The notes under the pieces: generated by a model
Told to the model about the DNA's origin: nothing
The model's input: only the letters and a program-made list of their open reading frames with translations
Databases searched by the model: none
In this document: in pieces, positions 21,333 to 32,964 of the stretch
Layout of the letters: every line of letters starts with the position of its first letter
Numbering within the stretch: the first letter of the stretch is position 1
Program-made: the position numbers and the translations under genes
Assembly (NCBI GenBank): GCA_014621425.1
Contig: JAANBB010000205.1
Location: forward strand, 1 to 64,000
Direction of reading: 5' to 3'
Source of the DNA: Cylindrodendrum hubeiense
Lineage: Eukaryota > Ascomycota > Sordariomycetes > Hypocreales > Nectriaceae
DNA length: 64,000 nt

Positions 21333-21346
21333 CTACTACGTAGTAG
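21333..21346. repeat. 14-bp perfect palindrome CTACTACGTAGTAG
   Basis: Shorter versions of the same palindrome occur at 702-713 and 20539-20548, all in intergenic DNA, plus an imperfect copy near 22,452. Function unknown. Confidence 0.8.
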
Positions 21347-21850
21347 CGGCCTCGGCCCATGCCGTTCTGGCTTCGTGTCGGCGAGAGAGCGAGAACGAGG
21401 GGGGACTCAGGCTCAAAGAGAGACGGGAGGTACATGGAACCAAAGTACCCGGCCGCAAATCCCAATGTGGTAAGGCGAGCGGTGCCCCGGCCGCCACCGC
21501 GCTACACCAGCCCCGGCCTAGCGTATCAGGTAAGCGCCGGGGCCATGATGTGGTGGCGCCAGCAAGCGACTCGTGGCTGGGACGGGGGTTCGGTTGGGTC
21601 TCTTTGGTCACTTGGGCCTCGACTCGATCCCCTTGCCCGTTCACTGCCGTTCAGTTGGCGGCCGTTTAGGGGGACTGTCTAGGCTCTCGCCCTCTGGGTG
21701 GCCATTTTGCCGTTTTCCCAGGCGTGTGTGCTCCCTGGCCTGCAGCGGCCCCGGCGGGTCTCGGAGGATACGACGCTGCGTACCCCGTACGGACTGTACA
21801 ATCACGAATGTACCTACCTTGGGCGTCCTGTCATGAGTCGAGCAGGCGCA

Positions 21851-21880
21851 CAGCACAGCACAGCACAGCACAGCACAGCA
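21851..21880 (+). repeat. CAGCA pentamer repeat, six units
   Basis: Six perfect 5-nt copies next to TACCTACC-type sequence. A shorter copy of the same motif is near 21,990. Confidence 0.9.
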
Positions 21881-22550
21881 GGTACCTACCCACCTACCTA
21901 CCTTACCTGCCTGGGTAGCAGGCGGATCCCTCCTGCAGCTGCAGATGAGCCGAGTGGCGGCGATGGGAGCAGATGGAGATGGGGAAGGAGCACAGCACAG
22001 CACATCCCGCAGCACTGCACAACAGACAAACAACAGGGTTTGGGCCGGCACGGTGCCTTGCTTCTTTCCCTTCTTTCCCTTCTTCTCTTCCTTCCCGCTT
22101 CTCAAGTTCCCGCACTCTCTTCTACCTCTCCGACTCTTGTCATCGAAACCTGTTTTTTCCCACCCCATTTCACTTCCGTCACCACTTCGACTTCGGTGAG
22201 AGGTTCTCATCTTCGTCGCCTCCTTCTGCCCGCGGCCAATTCTCTCGTCCTCCTCTTGCCCACTACTTCGTACTCCAGCTCCCGTGGTCCCGTAACACCC
22301 CTGCAGGCCCAGATCTAGCCGTCGGCTCAGCAGCGACACGAACAAGAGGCCTCGTACTACCTGATCCTGCTGGCGACCCAGCCACAGCGTTTCTCCGCTC
22401 GCCTCTTTAACCCCCGGTCCGTCCGTGGGTCGCCCGTCCTCGCGCAGTAGCCGGTCTACTACATAGTACTGGTCTGGCTTGGTCTGGTCCCCTTTGGTCG
22501 CTGGCTTCTCTTGGCTCTCGGTCCGTTGACCTCGACTCGTCACTTGTCGC

Positions 22551-22608
22551 TCACCACTCACCACTCACCACTCACCCACCACTCACTCGTCACTCGTCAC
22601 TCGTCACC
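22551..22608 (+). repeat. TCACCAC / CACTCGT heptamer repeats
   Basis: Two adjoining 7-nt repeat types in the presumed Sec2 leader or promoter, about 240 bases before its start codon. Confidence 0.8.
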
Positions 22609-22842
22609 ACAGTCCACTCGCGCCCCGTCCCCGGAGGATCCGCACCTGCATCCCATCCATCCATCCATCTCCATCTCTCTATTCCGTCCCCATTTCATCC
22701 TTCCATTTCCCCTCCCCGACCAACTCCCACATTTGGTTTTTGTGTGTCGGCTACCAATCCAATCTGTCACGTCACGTCACGTCTCTCTGGGCCGAGAGCA
22801 CAAGACGTTTACGACTGACACCCAGACCACGCGCCCGCCCCG

Positions 22843-25009
22843 ATGGACTCGTATGTTTCTCGCCTCGTTCCTCCTGCTCCTGTCTCGGATTCCTTGACTC
22901 AGGACGCCACGCCCCTCCTCCAACATTCCTGAGCGCGTCGGGCTTGCTGACAAGAACTCTTTTGCGAACAATAGATTTATGGCCATGTCCGCCACTGGCT
23001 GGTCACAACCTCTCGGAGGCGCATCCTCAAAATCCTCCCGCCGTTCCCTCGGTCACTTTCGTTCCCTCTCCTCCATCGCCGCCACCTCCAGCCACAGATC
23101 CCGAGCTCCCTCTCTCGCCTCTACTCACGCCCTGACGAAATCATCGTCCTCTGCTCACTTGGCTGCCGTCTCGTCTGCTCAATCCGATTTTGATGATGAG
23201 ATGAGTACCTTGCCCGATCCTCGGAGTCGGGCAATGAGCCCGGCCGACGACGCCTGCGCACCAAGTCCCAGCCGCCACCCCGATCTCAACGATGAGGTTG
23301 CCACACTCAGCACCAAGCTCATCAATGCCATCAACCACCAAACAATTCTCGACGACTCCCTCTCTACCGCCCGCCATGAGCTCGAAACCGCCCGCGAACA
23401 AATCCGCTCCCTCGAGGCCCAAAATGCCTCCCAGCGTCAGATGCTCATCGGCGATGTCTGGATCCGCAAACAAACTGTCGAGGCTGAGAAAAAGGTTTTA
23501 CACATTAAGATCTCCGAGGAGCGACAAAAACGCATCGAAATGGAAAGGGAGAAGAAGAAAATCGAACAGGAACTGGAGAACCTGACTGCCGCCCTCTTCG
23601 AGGAGGCTAACAAGATGGTCATAGGCGCAAAGGAGGAGGCTAAGGCAGACCACGAAGTCTTGCAACGAAAAAATGACCAGCTTAAGGCTCAGCTGGCCGA
23701 CTCAGAGAGCCTTCTCAAGTCCCAACAGGAGCAGCTTTTCGAGCTTAAGCACGTCATGGAACACATGGCCGCCGAACAGGAAGATCAAGCTGTCGCCAAC
23801 GCCACCGCACCCTCTTCACCCGGTATCGGCAAGCTCGAGTCCCGAGACGATGTCCGACCTTGCACCGATGAGCCTGTACCGTCTCCCTTGGGAGTTTCTA
23901 TCGAGCCATCACCTCCTACCGCCTTTCCCCACCTCATCCAACCAGTCCTGCGCACCGACCTCTCGTCTTACGATGACTTCACAAACCTCGCCCGTTTGTC
24001 TCGCAACCGTGCCAGCAGCCGAGTTTCCTCGGGCTCTATCAGCGCCCTCAATGCGCTGACGTCGCTGGGCCTCGGCGGATCGACCTCGAGTGCCCATCCC
24101 TCCAACGCCTCCACCACTTCTTTGAATACCTCCGCCCCAACCAGCGGCAGCGCTCCTCAGTCACCCAACACCCCCGCTTCCACGATTAGCGCCAACTCGA
24201 ACGCCTCGATTGCCCCTCTGCCCAGTCTGAAGGACACTAGATTCTACAAGCGTGTCCTCGCTGAGGATATTGAGCCTACACTCCGCCTTGATATCGCACC
24301 TGGCCTGTCATGGCTGGCTCGCCGAACCGTCGTCAACTCCATGATGGAGGGATCTTTGGTCGTTGAACCCGTTCCCGCTGGTTCAACCTCATCCTTCCTC
24401 TCGTTGACCAAACCCCAGTTTTATCCATGCTCCCTCTGCGGCGAATCTCGTTCCGACCCGATGTACCTCCGTAACCACCGATTCCGAACAAGCGAAGCCG
24501 ATTCTGCCCAGCGACACCCCCTCTGCAAGTACTGCCTCACACGTGTCCGCTCGACTTGCGACTTTTTGGGCTTTTTGCGTATGGTCAAGGACGGTCACTG
24601 GCGGGCCGACGATGACGACCATGAAAAGGCTGCCTGGGAGGAGAGCGTCAGGTTGAGAGATCAGATGTTCTGGGCTCGAATTGGTGGCGGTGTTATTCCA
24701 GTGACCCAACCGGCCCTATCAGTGGACCTTGAAAAGAGCCCACGCAATAGCCACGAGGAGCGTGCCACCTCCCAGCCTGTCTCGATTGACGAAACCATTG
24801 TTATCGTGAGGGCAAGCTCTCCAGTGGACCTGGACAGAATAAGGGATATTCCCAAAAAGGGACCAATCGAGGCCCCGCGTACTCCCCCGAACCAGACTGA
24901 AGGAGCAAGAAGCGTTCGTCACTCCACCCGGTCTCTCGAGGTCAAGAGCACCGTCGTTTCCGAGGACACGAAACGCTTGTCTCTCACAATTCCTTCCAAG
25001 GAATCCTAA
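22843..25009 (+). CDS. SEC2: Sec2-type Rab guanine nucleotide exchange factor
   Basis: Activates a Sec4/Rab8-like GTPase on secretory vesicles for polarised exocytosis. Exon 1 is only 8 nt (22843-22850, ATGGACTC). After a GTATGT donor and an intron of 124 nt, exon 2 runs 22975-25009, giving 680 residues starting MDSFMAMSATGW. A start at the in-frame ATG 22979 is the alternative. Residues about 105-265 form the long parallel coiled coil of the Sec2 domain. The GTPase-binding signature LFEEANKMV in the family lies near residue 205. A C-terminal conserved block (about residues 421-580) has two CxxC pairs near 488 and 520 (CSLC, CKYC) that may bind zinc, as in the C-terminal part of Rab3IP-like proteins. 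The middle is Ser/Thr/Pro-rich, probably phosphoregulated. Confidence 0.92.
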
Positions 25010-26162
25010 TCAATTATGCCCCCTTCCGAGGTCCACATACTTATCGACCTCGCGCTTGTGGTGCTTTGTATTATTTTTGTATATTAGCTTTGGGTTTGCA
25101 CAGGATTGCATGCATGGGTTTGGCCTTTGCTTGGACTGCCTACTGAGTCCTGGCCCCCCTTGGTTCGGAGGAAAAACAAGGGTGATCTTAGGAGGGGATT
25201 GGTGGAATTTCAACATTTATCGGATGTCAGTTATGGGCCTGGCTGGGAACGGGATGGATGGATGATTTGAGGCTGTTGGCCGTTACATGGGCGTTTCTGG
25301 GTCACGCGCATCTTCATTGCTGGCGCATCACGGCTGGGTTGGGTCTTGCTCTGGGACCGGATGTCCCTTTTTGTCTTCATTGCTGAGCGTCACGATTGGA
25401 TTACACATACAGCCACTAGATCCGCGGTCATCATGACAAATGGACAGTGCCAATAGTCGTAGTAGTAATAGAAATGATACCAGAGTTGTTTCCACGTTTT
25501 CTATAGTTCAATTATTTTAGCACCCAAGTCCTCGCTAAGTCACATCCCTGGGTATATTTCCTTAACCTCAAGGCGTACTGAATGAACAAGTAAAAGGCAT
25601 TATTAAGATACATTAAATACCAATCATTAGTCGCTGGATTTCCTCTGCATAGCTGATATCTTTTCTTACCTTTTCCTGGAAAGATGGTGTAGGAATATCC
25701 ATTCTGTTCAATATTCATTCTGGCTCCACATACACATCACAATCACACCACATTTAAGGATATCAGTCATTTTGAACATGAAACATTTTCAATTAGATGG
25801 GAATTGTGCATCATCGTCGGAGTCGACCGCAAAATGTCACGACATGCCTCAGCTAGGTAGGTACAAATGAGAAGACGCCATGGCCCGGCGTTCTAGGTTC
25901 CGTATCAACTCGTCTCCCCCCTTTTTTTGGTCTTGTGGTTTCTTCATGTACTGGTGTATCTTGTTCCCAGAAACCTCCCCGCATAAAAACCGCTGTTTGA
26001 AATATCTTTTTCCCATCTTTCTCAATTCGTCATCAGATGATGTGAGTTACATGATGTTACACGGGGCGCAGCGGTGACGGCGGGCCCGGGGAAAGGAAGC
26101 CCCTTTATCAGACATGCTGACAGTGAGACTTTGTGGAGTCAACAAAAGCCCGAAGTAGGCAT
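25010..26162. other. Convergent 3' flanks of Sec2 and PMT1
   Basis: No gene supported. 25,430-25,800 is AT-rich. A TAGGTAGGTAC motif lies near 25,855. Expected to hold both 3' UTRs. Confidence 0.55.
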
Positions 26163-29100
26163 TTACAGCTCCTCGTGAACAGGGACGTCCTTCTCCTCGC
26201 TGGCAGGCTCGGGCTTGGACTCCTCAGCTTCCTGGTTCTCGACGGCAGGCTCGGACTCTTCAGCGACAGGCTTGGATTCCTCAGCGACAGGCTTGGATTC
26301 CTCAACAACAGGCTTGGACTCCTCAACGACCTCAGCCTCCTTCTCGGCGTCTTGGCTGGCAGTCGCGTCCTTCTGCTCGCTGGCAGGCTTGGGCTTGGAC
26401 TCCTCGGCCTCCTTTTCGCCATCTTGGCTGGCCTCGTAGTCCTGAGCAACGGCCTCGTCATCCTTGCCCTTAACAGTCTCGCTGTTGACACCCTCAACAT
26501 CGGGGTGAGGAGGAGCAACACCAGCCAGATCCTCGGGCCATCCGCCCTCGGGCGCATTGATTTCGTTGCCGGCCTCATCGACGACGCGGGTCTGGGTCTC
26601 GTACTTGGTCTTGAACTCGACCTTGCCCTCCAGGGACTTGACCTGCTCAGGGTCCAGGAGGTTGCCATCTTGGTCTCGATACTCGATCTTCTCTTCCTTG
26701 GCGATGACTCGGTGCTGCTCCATAGGAGGAGCTCCCGAGATAGCGGGCTCTCCTTGGGCGATGACCTCGGGAGCCTTCTCAGCGAGAACGGCGGGCTCGG
26801 CATTCTTGACCGCCGTTGTAGGGACCGCCCCTTCACTGACGGAGGGAGCCTCGGTGAGAGTGTACTTGTCATACTGTATCGCGCCATGTTAGCTTCAAGT
26901 TGGCCAAGTAGTCTTTACGAGTGCATACGCCAAACGACAGATCCGAGCATGGCATGGGAGGAGGCCATGTCGAACGTGCCGCTCGGTCATCCGCGACGCG
27001 GGAGCTGCCTCTGTGGGATTTCCTCGGAATTACTTACGCTATCGAAAAAGGTGTTGCAGTCGAAGTCCCAGGTGGTGAAGAGCTTCACTCGCTTGCACTC
27101 GGCCTTGGTCCAGGGGCTGCCGTAGGCCAGAGGAGCGAACAAGGTGAAGACAGCCGTGGTGAGAACAAGGAAAGAGACAGCGGTGATCCTGTTGATGATG
27201 GGGTTCTCACGGACACCGATGCCGGGAACGCGAGCGGTGACGTAGTCCAAGACTTGGCAGAGGGCGATGATACCGAAGTACAGAGCCGGGAAGTAGTGGT
27301 GGAGGAAGAGCTGACGCTTCATCAGGTAGAAGGGGAAGTAATGCAGGGCCCAGCCGAGAACATAGGTGCCGATCTCGTAGTCGAAACGCTTGAAAGTGTT
27401 GTGGCTGTAGTCGTTGCAGTTGCGTTGCCATCGGAGAACGGCAATACCCTTGAACAGAATCCAGATAGCAATGGCCGCGGTGGTAGACCACCAGATGATG
27501 GGGTTGCCAATGAGGTAGACCTGAGTGTGATGCTTGCCCCAGAAGTTGATACCGCGGCGCAGGATGGGCCAAGAGTCAGGGCGCGAGTCCCACGCGTGGG
27601 AGTCAGTCAGACCGGCGTTGGTAGCCCACATGACCTTGTTCAGCTCCCAGAACTTGCTGAAGAAGCTGGGTTTGCGGTAGTTGACCTTCTCGACGCCGTC
27701 CACGAGCTGAGGGTGCTCGTTGTACTCGATATACCACAGGCTGTTGGGAAGGGTACCGCCGCGGGCACAGGTAACCTCCTGCTGCTCGGAAGCCCAGTCG
27801 GGGAGCTTGACCTTGTGGGAGAAGAGAACACAGCCAGTCATGACGTGGACGAGGCGGAACTTGGTCTCGATGGTTCGGACACGTTCCTTGGCGAGGGCAC
27901 CGTAGGATTGCTTCTTGACAATCTCGACGCGGAAGTAGTCGTTGGCATCACCCTCAAAGCCCTCGTAGCCGTAGGCAGAGACCTCGTTCTGCCACTCAGC
28001 TTCGGTGATCGGGGGTCGGACGTCGTGGGAGTGGAGGCGGCGGTTGGTGGGGCGGTGGAAGAGACGGAGGACGCTGCCATCCTTGATGTACTCGGGCTCG
28101 GGGAGGAGGTCCCAGGCCAGGGTGCCGTTGATGGGCTCGCCGTCAATGCCAAGGGGCTGGGTCTGGTTCTCAAGGAGCCAGATGTTGTTGTCATCCTTGT
28201 GAGGGTACAGAGTGATCTGCTGCTGCTTGCTGCCGGTGGGGTACATGAGGGGGTGCGAGTGGAGGTAGCCACCTCGGGTGTTGACGTGACGAATGCTGAC
28301 ACGGCTACCCATGATGACATCGGCAGGCACATCCTTCATGCCCTTGTTGTTGAGAGTAGCCTGGAACTCGGAGCTCATGAAACCATCGCCATCGCCGGGG
28401 TTCTTGAGGATGGCGAAGTGAATGGCGAACATGGCCATGTAGAAGGTGATGGGGATGACGACGAGAGAGAAGATTCGTGCCATGAAGTGCTTGGACCATA
28501 GACGCTTCGGAGAGTTAGCAGGTCATGATACTGTGAGGGGACGAGACGACTTTACCATGGAGACGTTCTTGCTGTCGCCGAGGAGGACCCAGAGTTGGAC
28601 CAGAGTCAGGGAACCAACCCAGGCAATGGTGAACAGGCCAACCCACTTGATGCTGGCGGTGATGCCAAGACCAAGACCAGTGAGAACAAGCCAGAACCAC
28701 CAGCTAAGCGAGAAGGCCTTCTCAGGGCCGAGCTCGTGCTGGTTGGTGAAGCAAGAGAAAGCAAGGGCAGTGAAAGCAGTGGCGGAGACTAGGGGCGAAT
28801 CGAGGAGGATCAGGCGGGCCTGAGTCAGAAGACCGTTCTCTGCAAAGGTTGAAGTCAGCGAGTTGCCTCAGGGGAGCAATTGGGTCTCGGCGAGGTTGCG
28901 CGAGGATCAAGGGGAAGCGCACCAAAGATGATGAGGCCAGCGCCCAGTGTCGCGGTCATAGTACGGCAACCGACAGTCTTGAGAGTGAGGAACATGCAAG
29001 GGGCGAGCAGAACACCGCAGATGGCGGGGAACATGCGCATCGCGACGTAGGGAACGCCGGGCTCGAGGTAGTCCTTGCCAATCTCCTTGAAATCGAACTT

Positions 29101-29647
29101 GCCGTCGAAGCCGGCGACCCATCCGGTGAGGGCGATGAGCATCTTGGCCAGGGGCGGATGAACGTCCATAAAGAACTTGCCCTTGATGTACTTGGAAGCG
29201 AAACCACCGAAGCTGTTGGGAGACGCCATGGTTAGCGGGAAAGACTCATCTCGCGGACAGGATCGGGGAAGGTGATGCGCATGGGAGAAGGGCAACTTAC
29301 TGGACCTCATCGAAGACAACGCTGGTGGGCTGGAAGATCTTGAAGACGCGGACGATGGTGGCCAGAATGGTGACGAAGAGGACCGTCCAGTAGTCGGAGA
29401 CGGGAAGCAGGAAGACATCGTTGTCCTCGACACCGTCGGACTTGTACGAGGTGGCCTTCTTCTTGCCGGACGACTTGGCCTTGGGCTTGGGAGCAGGCTG
29501 CTGCTGTTGCTGCTGCTGCGGTTGCTGGACCTTGACAGGAGGCTGAGGGCTCTTGGCCCGTTGTGTCTTGACAGGCGGCTGAGGACTCTTGCCCCGTTGT
29601 CCCTTTACGGGCGGCTGGGGGCTTTTGCCCCGCGAAGAACGAGCCAT
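26163..29647 (-). CDS. PMT1: Protein O-mannosyltransferase, PMT1 family
   Basis: ER membrane enzyme that transfers mannose from dolichol-phosphate mannose to Ser/Thr of secretory proteins. Five minus-strand exons: 29647-29301, 29212-28923, 28839-28556, 28504-27038 and 26873-26163, giving 1,032 residues with all phases closing. The catalytic Asp113-Glu114 pair (VVFDEVHFGGF) forms across junction 1, followed by FFMDVHPPLAKML. The FGGF and PPLAKM variants place it in the PMT1 rather than the PMT2 or PMT4 subfamily. MIR repeats occupy roughly residues 345-560, and the C-terminal multi-pass region follows. The N-terminus has three 12-residue SPQPPVK repeats and a Gln run. After the last membrane segment a long acidic tail has 7-residue EESKPVA repeats, making it longer than yeast Pmt1. 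Intron 2 uses an unusual donor, GTGCGC. Confidence 0.93.
26241..26337 (-). repeat. 21-nt repeats encoding EESKPVA in the PMT1 tail
   Basis: Four to five in-frame heptapeptide copies (EESKPV[VA]) in the last exon, with synonymous differences. They form a Glu/Lys-rich, presumably disordered tail. Confidence 0.85.
29530..29638 (-). repeat. 36-nt repeats encoding RGKSPQPPVKxQ in the PMT1 N-terminus
   Basis: Three consecutive 12-residue units (RGKSPQPPVKGQ, RGKSPQPPVKTQ, RAKSPQPPVKVQ), followed by a short Gln tract, all before the first membrane helix. Confidence 0.9.
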
Positions 29648-31304
29648 GATGGACGAGGACGGTAAGAGAACTCGACTCGGATGGGCTCGACTCGCAAAGA
29701 GTTGTAGGGGGAGCTAGGTCGTGTCTCTTAACTCGCAGGCGCCCGAGGTGTGGTGCGTGAGGGAAACGATGGGTGGTTGGTGATCGGTGGGGAGTCAAAG
29801 GAGAGTAAGAACAGAAGTGGCCAGGAGATTAAAGTATCCTCATCGATGGCTGATGAAGGGAAAAGGAAAAAGAAGAGCAAAAGAAGACAGGCAAACACCC
29901 GACAAACGGTCAATCGCAGCAGGGTCTCCGGGATGGGTGGGAGAGGCGATGGCGAGAGGATGTCGCTCAATCGAGGATGAGAAAGGAGGAAGGAGAAGCA
30001 GAGTCCGAAGTTGGATACGAAGAATCAGGGGATGCAACGCGCGTGCGACCAGCCGACTGGGTGACTGGCGACTGGCGACTGGCGATGGGATCCTCCTCAA
30101 CCCACGCGTCCAAGTGCCAGAAATTGTAGCTACAGTGGCCTCTTCGGCTCGCTGTCAGCGTCCCCAGCCCGCTAAGCCCACCCGGGGCTCGTCCCAGCAC
30201 ATCCCAGCTCGTCCCAGCACGTCCCAGCCCGCCCCGTCACTCCCCAAATTCACCCCGGTCTGCCCTATAAACAGCCCCGTAGACCCGCTAACGATGGACC
30301 TAGCCTTCCTGGAACACCTCCACTGACCACTGCGGCGGTCTAACCCCTGCAAAGGATCTGACGGCAACTTATCAAGGGACGCCTCGTTGAAACAAAAAGC
30401 TCACAGACACAGTTTTCCATCTTTATTTCTTCACGGGCTGTCTTCCTATCTTAGCAGCCTTCTCACCCGGCCGCCCTAGCTCCAAGCACATCTCCAGGCA
30501 GTTCAATTGCTGCGCACGCTGGAGAAAGCCGTTGGCCGTAATCTGTACACCTTCATGATACGTTGCAAAAACCCAGGGGGCACGCCACTGCAGGTACTTA
30601 CATCCTTAGTGCAGCTTCAGCCGCAACAGGGGTAACCGCACTCACTGTAAGGTGGCTTTTTCATAGGTAGCTCAACTGGAGGCGTCTGACATGTGGACGG
30701 CACGACTTCCAGGCCGACCGACAGAAACGAAGCCCCTATTTCCCGAAATTCTAATAAGGGCTGCCAATGGCTTGGCCCGAATCATGAACAGGGCCAGTGT
30801 GGAGTTGGGCTTGATCCAGACTCGACTCCTTCTAGACTTACTCCTTATGAATCGTCTAATGCCGGTTCTGCAGCGCTATTGACTGCCCCCCTGGAGCTAT
30901 CCTGGAATAAGACACGAGAATTGGGCGGATCATGGAGCTGGCTGTTAGGTAAGCAGTCATTGCCATTTGGACTGATCGGAATTGCATCATAGAATCTAGA
31001 CAGGGAGCCAACCACAGGCTGCGGCCATTATCCAGGTCTCGGGCGTTTCAATCAACATCACCTTTCGAATGAACAATGTTTCACTTTCATCGCATTGGCA
31101 TCCCGTCTCAATTGCGCTCGGCCTGGGTGGCTGATGCTGGCTAATACTGGCCGAATCCAGCCTTCACACACCAAGTACCGGATCAACCATTTATCCGTCA
31201 GAGCTTCGCGTTAGCCATACGCATCTCGAAATTTCCTAGCTACGTCCCAGGCACGCTTCGCCAAACCCTTCGCGACGACATTAGAACAGACAGACGTGTC
31301 AACC
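29648..31304. other. Divergent promoter region PMT1 / SF3A1
   Basis: About 1.65 kb between divergent start codons. Open frames are short and overlapping. CTGGCGACTGGCGACTGGCGA (near 30,062) and CAGCACGTCCCAGC-type repeats (30,180-30,230) occur. No gene or RNA identified. Confidence 0.55.
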
Positions 31305-32964
31305 ATGGCAGCTGTCGCAACAAACGGCGATTCCGTCGTCCTCGACGACATCAAGCCGCCCGCCGGCGTCGTACTCCCCCCGCGCGAGATCCGCAACGTC
31401 CTCGAGAAGACGGCCGGCTACGTCGCGCGCAACGGCAGCGTCTTCGAGGATCGCATTCGCGACAAGGAGCGCCAAAACCCCAAGTTCAGCTTCCTCAACC
31501 CCACCGACGCCTACCACCCCTTCTACCAATGGCGCCTCAACGAGGTCAAGGCCGGTCGCGGCACTGCCATCGCCGCCGGCCGCGCTGAGGATGCCGCCCC
31601 CGCCCCGGAGAAGCCCCAGGGCCCTCCCAAGCCTCCGGACTTCCAGTTCTCCGCGCGCATGCCCCGGATCAACCAGAAGGATCTGGACGTCATCCGCCTA
31701 GCTGCTCTTTTCGTCGCGAAAAACGGCCGCCAGTTCATGACCCAACTTGCCCAGCGCGAGGCTGGCAACCCTCAGTTCCAGTTCCTCATCCCCAACCACA
31801 CCTTTCACAACTTCTTCCAGCACATCATCGACCAGTACACCACACTCTTGAGAGCGAGTGGACTCGGTGGTGAGGGTGGAAAGCTGCAGGAGGAGCGCAT
31901 GAAGGGCCTCGAGACCAACGTCGAAGACAAGTTTCTTGTTCTGAACCGTGCCAAGCAGCGCGCCGAGTACACCAAATTCCAAGAGTCGGAGCGACAGAAG
32001 AAGGAAGAAGAGGAAGAGAAGGAGAAGGCAGATTTCGCCCAGATCGACTGGGGTGATTTCGTTGTTGTCGAAACCATCACTTTCAACGATGCCGACGAGC
32101 AGGCTAACCTGCCGCCTCCGACCAACCTGTCCGAGCTCCAGTACGCTTCCCTTGAGGATCGAAACAATGCCTCCATTAGCTCCAACCTACGCATTGAGGA
32201 GGCAATGCCTGGTGAGGAGACGGCCTACAACGCTTCCCTTCCTATCTCGCAACCCTATGCCCTCCCCGTCCATCCCGGGTTCGCCCCTCAGCAGCCTGTC
32301 TACCAGCCCCAGATGCCCCCGCCCTCACAAATGTACCCCTCAGGTCCCCAACAACCGCACCGGTCCGCCCAAGAGGAAGAAGAGGAGCGCCGGATCCAGG
32401 AGCGTGCAGAGGCGCAGGCCCGAAAGCAGCAGGCACATACCGAGGCTCGTGGTGGTGCGGCTCCGATGAAGATCAAGGAGAACTATGTGCCGCGCGCGGC
32501 GCAGAAGGCTGCCAACAGACAGGGTGCCCAGATGGCCCTGTGCCCCAACTGCAAGCAGCAGATCCCCATGAACGAGCTCGAAGCTCATATGCGAAGTAAG
32601 TCCCCGCGTGCCCTTCATTATTCACATAGCAGAAGCGCTAACAACATACGTAGTCGAGCTCCTGGATCCGAGCTGGAAGGAACAAAAGGCCAAGGCGGAC
32701 TCTCGCTACTCCGCTTCGACTCTCTCCCACGTCGATGTGGCCAACAACCTAAAGCGCCTTGCCAGTCAACGAAGCGACGTCTTCGACCCCGTTACCGGCC
32801 AGGCCCTATCCGAGGATGAGCTAGCGCGTAGAAAGAAGGCCGCCATCCATAGCTTCGACGGCAACCCGGACGTCAAGGCTCAGGCCCAGCTCGGTCACAT
32901 GCAGAACGTCAATGTCGAAGAGCAGATCCGCGCCATCCACCAGAAGTTTGCTGACAAGAAGTGA
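31305..32964 (+). CDS. PRP21: Splicing factor 3a subunit 1 (SF3A1 / Prp21), SURP-domain protein
   Basis: U2 snRNP component needed for prespliceosome assembly. Two exons, 31305-32595 and 32654-32964, joined across a 58-nt GTAAGT intron that restores MRIELLDPSWKEQK, giving 533 residues. Two SURP modules lie at about residues 28-80 and 129-185. Both share the FVAKNG/YVARNG...F.FL.P...H.FY/FF pattern. A Lys/Glu-rich helix follows near residue 225. A Pro/Gln linker precedes a CPNCKQQIPMNELEAH segment and the conserved C-terminal region. No ubiquitin-like domain is seen, unlike human SF3A1 but as in yeast Prp21. ATG31305 lies close to the first SURP domain and in a good AACC context. Confidence 0.94.

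Larger units (their letters stand above)
19429..22842. other. Long intergenic region
   Basis: About 3.4 kb with no supportable gene. It contains an 8-nt minisatellite (19849-19904), palindromes ACTACGTAGT (20539-20548) and CTACTACGTAGTAG (21333-21346), a CAGCA pentamer array (21851-21880) followed by TACCTACC repeats, and CT-rich DNA with TCACCAC/CACTCGT repeats (22551-22608) that is likely the Sec2 leader. The 307-codon minus-strand frame across 21.6-22.6 kb is low-complexity and not credible. Confidence 0.55.

Noticed and set aside
21641..22564. 307-codon minus-strand open frame upstream of Sec2
   Set aside because: Low-complexity composition mirrors the C/T-rich Sec2 leader and the CAGCA repeat on the other strand. 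No domain, no splice structure.
26921..28501. 526-codon plus-strand frame opposite PMT1
   Set aside because: Exact antisense shadow of the large PMT1 exon. Its Val/Asp/Gly-rich sequence is the complement of membrane-protein codons.
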